Below, one piece after another: positions 9,178 to 11,999 of a stretch of 11,999 bases of DNA. Where the stretch lies: NCBI GenBank assembly GCA_937911845.1, contig CALDQF010000333.1, positions 1-11,999 of the forward strand. Direction: 5' to 3'. The position numbers and the translations under genes are program-made. This DNA is from an uncultured Phycisphaera sp. (GTDB taxonomy: Bacteria > Planctomycetota > Phycisphaerae > Phycisphaerales > SM1A02). How positions within the stretch are numbered: position 1 is the stretch's first letter; every line of letters begins with the position of its first letter. Under the pieces are notes generated by a model. It ran no database searches, was not told where the DNA came from, and saw nothing but the letters and a program-made list of their open reading frames with translations.

Positions 9178-9684
9178 ATGTCGAATCATGAACATAAAAC
9201 CGCTGTCCCTCAAAAATCATCACGAAGCAGCCGCACTCTGTTGCTGATCTTGGGACTCATGGTCTTTGAAGCGGCGGGGATTTTTGGCGTGATCGAATGG
9301 ATGCGTCCTGGCGATGTTCAGGCCGATGGAATCGCCCAAGACGTCACCTTTGCTCCCGATGAACTGGTCGAGGTCGTGGTGTACGAGGAAGCCAATCAGC
9401 GCAAGGGGGACACGACTTGGTCGGTCAAAGTGGTGGCCTTGGTACCCGCACCCTTCGTTGCGGAGTTCACCGCTGTGGTTGAGCCATTTCAACACCGGAT
9501 CGAGAGCAATTTTGTGCGGTGTTGGAGATCCGCCTCCAGGGAGGAAGTCCAAGCTCTAGAGCCGGTGGTCTTCACAGAAGCCGTCGGATCATCATTTGAG
9601 AAGCTGTTCAGCTTTATTCACGGTCCTGAGCAGCCTCAAGTGGTGTACGCCTGGCAAGTGATCATTGATCAGAGCAACCGCTGA
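9178..9684 (+). CDS. FliL-like flagellar basal-body protein
   Basis: A single-pass membrane protein of 168 residues: a polar, basic cytoplasmic N-terminus (1-18), one membrane segment (19-41, 'TLLLILGLMVFEAAGIFGVI') and a periplasmic domain (about 55-165). Topology, size and place right after motB fit FliL, which surrounds the stator and supports torque. Within the periplasmic part, 'ELVEVVVYEEANQRKGD' (62-78) resembles the first FliL strand, where 'N' and a basic residue are usual. A long helix with 'RIESNFVRCWRSASREEVQAL' character (107-127) matches the region before the 'el....g...lk..i...in' part of FliL, and 'VVYAWQVIIDQ' (155-165) resembles the closing strand. Similarity to well-studied FliL is low, so the name rests on topology and gene order. 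It begins 10 bases after motB; fliN follows after 71 bases. Confidence 0.7.
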   Translation: MSNHEHKTAVPQKSSRSSRTLLLILGLMVFEAAGIFGVIEWMRPGDVQADGIAQDVTFAPDELVEVVVYEEANQRKGDTTWSVKVVALVPAPFVAEFTAVVEPFQHRIESNFVRCWRSASREEVQALEPVVFTEAVGSSFEKLFSFIHGPEQPQVVYAWQVIIDQSNR

Positions 9685-9745
9685 GAAATTCAAGTCCGCA
9701 GCGGAAGACTGTCGATAGATGATGATGCGCACGTGTGTGCCCACT

Positions 9746-9750
9746 GGAGG
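9746..9750 (+). promoter_or_regulatory. ribosome binding site of fliN
   Basis: GGAGG, 5 bases before GTG 9756. The upstream in-frame GTG at 9735 has no such site and would place this one inside the gene, so 9756 is preferred. Confidence 0.7.
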
Positions 9751-9755
9751 ATCCA

Positions 9756-10250
9756 GTGTTTGCCCAGTCGGAGAACCAAGGGAGCCAGGAAGGCGTGACC
9801 GACCCACAAGAACAATCAAACCTCCCCAGCGACCCGACTGCATCAGAAGTTCCTGAAGCACATGGGTTTACGGAGGAGTCGCCCTCATCCTCGGCTTCGG
9901 CGGCGGAGTCGGCCCCGGCTGGGGCCGTCGATCCAGTTGCGGCTATGGATGGTGTGGCAGAAGCTGCGGAAGCGCTGAAGTCAGAATTTTTTGGGGGTGA
10001 TTCCGCTCTGGATCGCCTGAATGATGTCCAGCTTGACGTGAGAGTCGAGCTTGGTCGCAGTCGAATGTTGGTGGATGACGTCCTGCGTCTGGGTTCTGGG
10101 TCGGTGGTTGAATTGGACCGGCCTTCAGGCGATCCCGTCGACATTTTCGTCAACAACGGCTTGGTGGCTCGAGGCGAAGTGGTGGTGTTGGACGAGAGAT
10201 TTTGTGTTCGGATCACGGAAATTTTGGGTCGGGCCGCGGAGGGAATCTGA
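9756..10250 (+). CDS. fliN: flagellar motor switch protein FliN
   Basis: C-ring protein that with FliM and FliG sets rotation direction and docks export cargo under the basal body. Of 164 residues, the first 85 are low-complexity, rich in Ser, Ala, Pro and Glu, and probably disordered. The C-terminal SpoA/FliN domain (about 86-158) is textbook: 'LNDVQLDVRVELGRSRM' (88-104), 'GSVVELDRPSGDPVDIFVNN' (115-134), 'ARGEVVVLDERFCVRITEIL' (138-157). The start is a GTG at 9756 with GGAGG 5 bases before it. The gene follows the fliL-like gene directly, without the fliM usually found between them. A stop at 10248-10250 is followed by about 80 non-coding bases with a possible hairpin before fliO. Confidence 0.95.
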   Translation: MFAQSENQGSQEGVTDPQEQSNLPSDPTASEVPEAHGFTEESPSSSASAAESAPAGAVDPVAAMDGVAEAAEALKSEFFGGDSALDRLNDVQLDVRVELGRSRMLVDDVLRLGSGSVVELDRPSGDPVDIFVNNGLVARGEVVVLDERFCVRITEILGRAAEGI

Positions 10251-10290
10251 GAGAACTTTGGGCAGCGTGGAGGGAATGGAGAGCAGGTTG

Positions 10291-10312
10291 AGTGACGCGG
10301 AGGCGTCATTTT
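10291..10312 (+). terminator. possible attenuator hairpin between fliN and fliO
   Basis: TGACGC (10293-10298) pairs perfectly with GCGTCA (10303-10308) around a GGAG loop; G10292-U10309 and A10291-U10310 can extend the stem to 8 pairs. A run of four T follows the perfect stem (10309-10312), partly used in the extension. The T-run is short for a strong terminator, so partial termination or message processing is more likely. It sits 41 bases after the fliN stop and about 20 bases before the fliO start. Confidence 0.4.
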
Positions 10313-10318
10313 GAGATT

Positions 10319-10324
10319 GAAGGA
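10319..10324 (+). promoter_or_regulatory. ribosome binding site of fliO
   Basis: GAAGGA, 8 bases before ATG 10333. It would run into an ATG at 10324, so the second in-frame ATG is the better start; it also gives a cleaner signal peptide. Confidence 0.55.
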
Positions 10325-10332
10325 TGGCCAGG

Positions 10333-11142
10333 ATGGCATGGATCAAACAAGCAAGTGTTCTCGTGGGCTCTGTCCTGATGGTGAATGCCGCCTGGGCTGA
10401 AGAAGCAAGGGCCAATCGTCCCATCACCTTTGTTCTGCCTGAGCCTGTGGTGTCGGTGGAGCCGCTGATTTCGAAATCAATCGCGCCAACCATCGAGGAC
10501 ACCGTTCCGCTGGAGTCTGGAGCGATTTCAGAGGGGGCCGTGGCTGCAGATGGGTCCCAAGCCATCAATCTTCCCGAAGTCCCGGATGTGCCGCCAGCGT
10601 TCAATGTTGCGACGTTGCCAGCCCGTACCGGTCCGGCATTGGAGAGCGAGACGATGTCCTTGGCCAATTCCGCCTTGGTACGACTTGCAGCCGCAACCGC
10701 AGGGGTGCTTCTTTTGGCGGTCTTGGTGCTATCGAGGTTGCCGAAGAAAGTTCGGCAGCGTGCTTCTGCAGGTCCGTCAGGTGTGGTGGAAATTGTGGCC
10801 CGCTGGCCCGTTGCCAAGGGTGAACGGTTGATATTGGTGAAATTTGACCGTCGCATGCTGTTGTGCCATGACGCTGGACAGGGATGGAACCGGCTGTGTG
10901 AAGTCGAAGATTTGACCGCACTGGCCCGAATTACCGAGGCCATTGAAGGCAAGCCAGACCGTGATGCCTTCCGTCAAACCCTCGAAGCCGTGGCCACCCA
11001 AGGAGATTCTGCGCGAGCCCGTCGCCCTCGTCCGGCCGCACTGGTGGAGACCATGTCTTCGCCGGCTGAACGATCGGCCCGCCCCAAGCGTGGTGTGGTG
11101 GTTGATCTGACCAAGGGGCGAAGGGTACGGATTACCGCGTGA
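10333..11142 (+). CDS. FliO-like flagellar biosynthesis protein
   Basis: Probable FliO, the small membrane protein that helps assemble the FliP ring of the flagellar export gate. It is 269 residues from ATG 10333. A cleavable signal peptide (1-22, 'MVNAAWA-EE') leads to an acidic, Pro-rich extracytoplasmic region of about 90 residues, then one membrane segment (about 114-135) and a cytoplasmic FliO-type domain. 'GVVEIVARWPVAKGERLILV' (150-169) and 'RRMLLCHDAGQGWNRLCEVED' character (173-193) match the FliO pattern 'v..r.pl....l.lv.v....LL......i..l'. The C-terminus is strongly basic and ends 'KGRRVRITA'. FliO is poorly conserved and usually much shorter in its outer part, so the call relies on this domain and on position between fliN and fliP. 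The stop overlaps the fliP start by 4 bases (GTGA). Confidence 0.8.
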   Translation: MAWIKQASVLVGSVLMVNAAWAEEARANRPITFVLPEPVVSVEPLISKSIAPTIEDTVPLESGAISEGAVAADGSQAINLPEVPDVPPAFNVATLPARTGPALESETMSLANSALVRLAAATAGVLLLAVLVLSRLPKKVRQRASAGPSGVVEIVARWPVAKGERLILVKFDRRMLLCHDAGQGWNRLCEVEDLTALARITEAIEGKPDRDAFRQTLEAVATQGDSARARRPRPAALVETMSSPAERSARPKRGVVVDLTKGRRVRITA

Positions 11143-11975
11143 AACTCGGTCTGTTCATCCTGTGTTGCTTGATCCCAGCGACCGGGGCGTTTGGTCAGTC
11201 GGTCGTCGACAATCCTTTGGGTGATCCAAGCAATCCTTTGGTGGCTTTGGAGGAGGCTTCGGCGGCTTTGATGGGTGAGGGGGCTGAAGGCCGAAGCCGA
11301 CTGCTGAATATCTTGCTGATGCTCACCGTCCTCACGCTCGTTCCGAGCGTGCTGCTGATGTGCACCTGCTTCACTCGGGTGGTGATCATCCTGGGTTTAT
11401 TGCGGCAAGCTATTGGTACCCAAGGTTTGCCTCCAGGTCAGGTACTCACGGGGCTCGCGTTGTTCTTGTCGATGTATGCGATGGCGCCGACGTTGGAACG
11501 GGTCTGGTCCGATGGAGTTCAGCCGTTTGTGAGCGATGAACAGCCGGACTATCGCGCCGCATGGGCCAATTGTGAACGCCCGATGCGCGACTTCATGTTT
11601 GCCCAGATCGATGCCACGGGTGGCTGGAGTGCGCTCTACGCGTTGCTGGAGCACCGTGGCATGGATCTCACCGATCCGACCATCATCGCCTACGACGATG
11701 TCCCCACTTTGACGTTGGTGCCGGCCTTCATGTTGAGTGAATTGCGAGCGGCCTTCATTGTGGGATTCAAAATTGCACTGCCCTTCTTGGTGATTGATCT
11801 CGTGGTGTCCAGCATTCTGATCTCGATGGGCATGATGATGCTGCCGCCCGTCTTGGTGTCGCTGCCGTTCAAACTCTTGCTGTTTGTGTTGGTAGACGGC
11901 TGGACGTTGCTTTCGGTGGGCATTCTTGGGCAGGTGGCGGATCCTCTGACGTCGATGGCGGGTGGCTTTGGATGA
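11139..11975 (+). CDS. fliP: flagellar type III export gate protein FliP
   Basis: Core inner-membrane protein of the flagellar export gate, forming the FliP5-FliQ4-FliR1 channel. Of 278 residues, a signal peptide (about 1-19, 'LIPATGAFG-QS') is followed by a short outer region and membrane segments. 'FTRVVIILGLLRQAIGTQGL' (78-97) with PPGQVLTGLALFL (98-110) is the N-terminal FliP signature, and 'PAFMLSELRAAFIVGFKIAL' (195-214), 'SMGMMMLPPVLVSLPFKLLL' (229-248) and 'FVLVDGW' (249-255) are the C-terminal one. The GTG start at 11139 overlaps the fliO stop, suggesting translational coupling; no well-spaced Shine-Dalgarno is seen. The stop overlaps the probable fliQ start. Cys75 and Cys77 ('LLMCTCFTR') replace the Met and Ser seen in E. 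coli. Confidence 0.97.
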   Translation: MKLGLFILCCLIPATGAFGQSVVDNPLGDPSNPLVALEEASAALMGEGAEGRSRLLNILLMLTVLTLVPSVLLMCTCFTRVVIILGLLRQAIGTQGLPPGQVLTGLALFLSMYAMAPTLERVWSDGVQPFVSDEQPDYRAAWANCERPMRDFMFAQIDATGGWSALYALLEHRGMDLTDPTIIAYDDVPTLTLVPAFMLSELRAAFIVGFKIALPFLVIDLVVSSILISMGMMMLPPVLVSLPFKLLLFVLVDGWTLLSVGILGQVADPLTSMAGGFG

Positions 11976-11999
11976 CCGGTGTGCTTTTGGATCCGGCTC
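11972..11999 (+). CDS. probable start of fliQ, cut by the window end
   Basis: An ATG at 11972 overlaps the fliP stop as ATGA and opens a frame of nine complete codons (MTGVLLDPA) to the window edge. fliQ follows fliP in nearly all flagellar export operons, and the overlap matches the fliO-fliP arrangement. Too few residues are present to confirm the family. Confidence 0.55.

Noticed and set aside
9695..9705. Inverted repeat TCCGC-A-GCGGA between the fliL-like gene and fliN
   Set aside because: Only 5 paired bases with a 1-base centre and no T-run; such repeats are common by chance in G+C-rich DNA.

Overview
The window carries twelve genes or gene fragments that can be supported, with gaps of at most about 145 bases. 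The proteins point to a flagellated, diderm bacterium of moderately high G+C. The gene set (a UvrC that stops after its RNase H-like domain, an FtsH with a very large periplasmic loop, LptE- and BamD-like envelope proteins, divergent MotB/FliL/FliO) suggests the Planctomycetota, perhaps class Phycisphaerae. That placement is inference from protein style, not from a marker gene. Start codons are mixed (ATG, GTG and probably one CTG) and Shine-Dalgarno sites are variable.

Left part (1-5374). uvrC (65-1429, +) runs convergently into ftsH (1433-3742, -) with 3 bases between them. ftsH is the last gene of a leftward set: a BamD-like helical-repeat protein (4328-5374, -), an LptE-like lipoprotein (3816-4331, -, joined by an ATGA overlap), then ftsH after 73 bases. 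This pairs outer-membrane assembly proteins with the membrane protease that in Enterobacteria sets LPS synthesis.

Middle (5375-7685). A 34-base divergent intergenic region separates the BamD-like gene from a rightward gene for an exported protein with a FecR-like N-terminal part and a cyclophilin peptidyl-prolyl isomerase at its C-terminus (5409-6650). A diacylglycerol-kinase-family lipid kinase follows (6647-7540) and appears to start at a CTG overlapping the previous stop. A gap of about 145 bases with a perfect 7-bp inverted repeat leads into the flagellar cluster.

Right part (7686-11999). A rightward flagellar operon reads motA, motB, fliL-like, fliN, fliO-like, fliP, and the first nine codons of a probable fliQ. 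MotA/MotB form the stator, FliL supports it, FliN is a C-ring switch protein, and FliO/FliP/FliQ belong to the flagellar type III export gate. fliM, usually between fliL and fliN, is absent here.

No RNA genes, mobile elements, CRISPR arrays or prophage signs were seen. The most noteworthy items are the FecR-like/cyclophilin fusion, the probable CTG start, the missing fliM, the degenerate peptidoglycan-binding motif in MotB, the short UvrC and the enlarged FtsH periplasmic domain. Nothing here looks like a wholly new system; it is mostly housekeeping and flagellar genes with lineage-specific variations.
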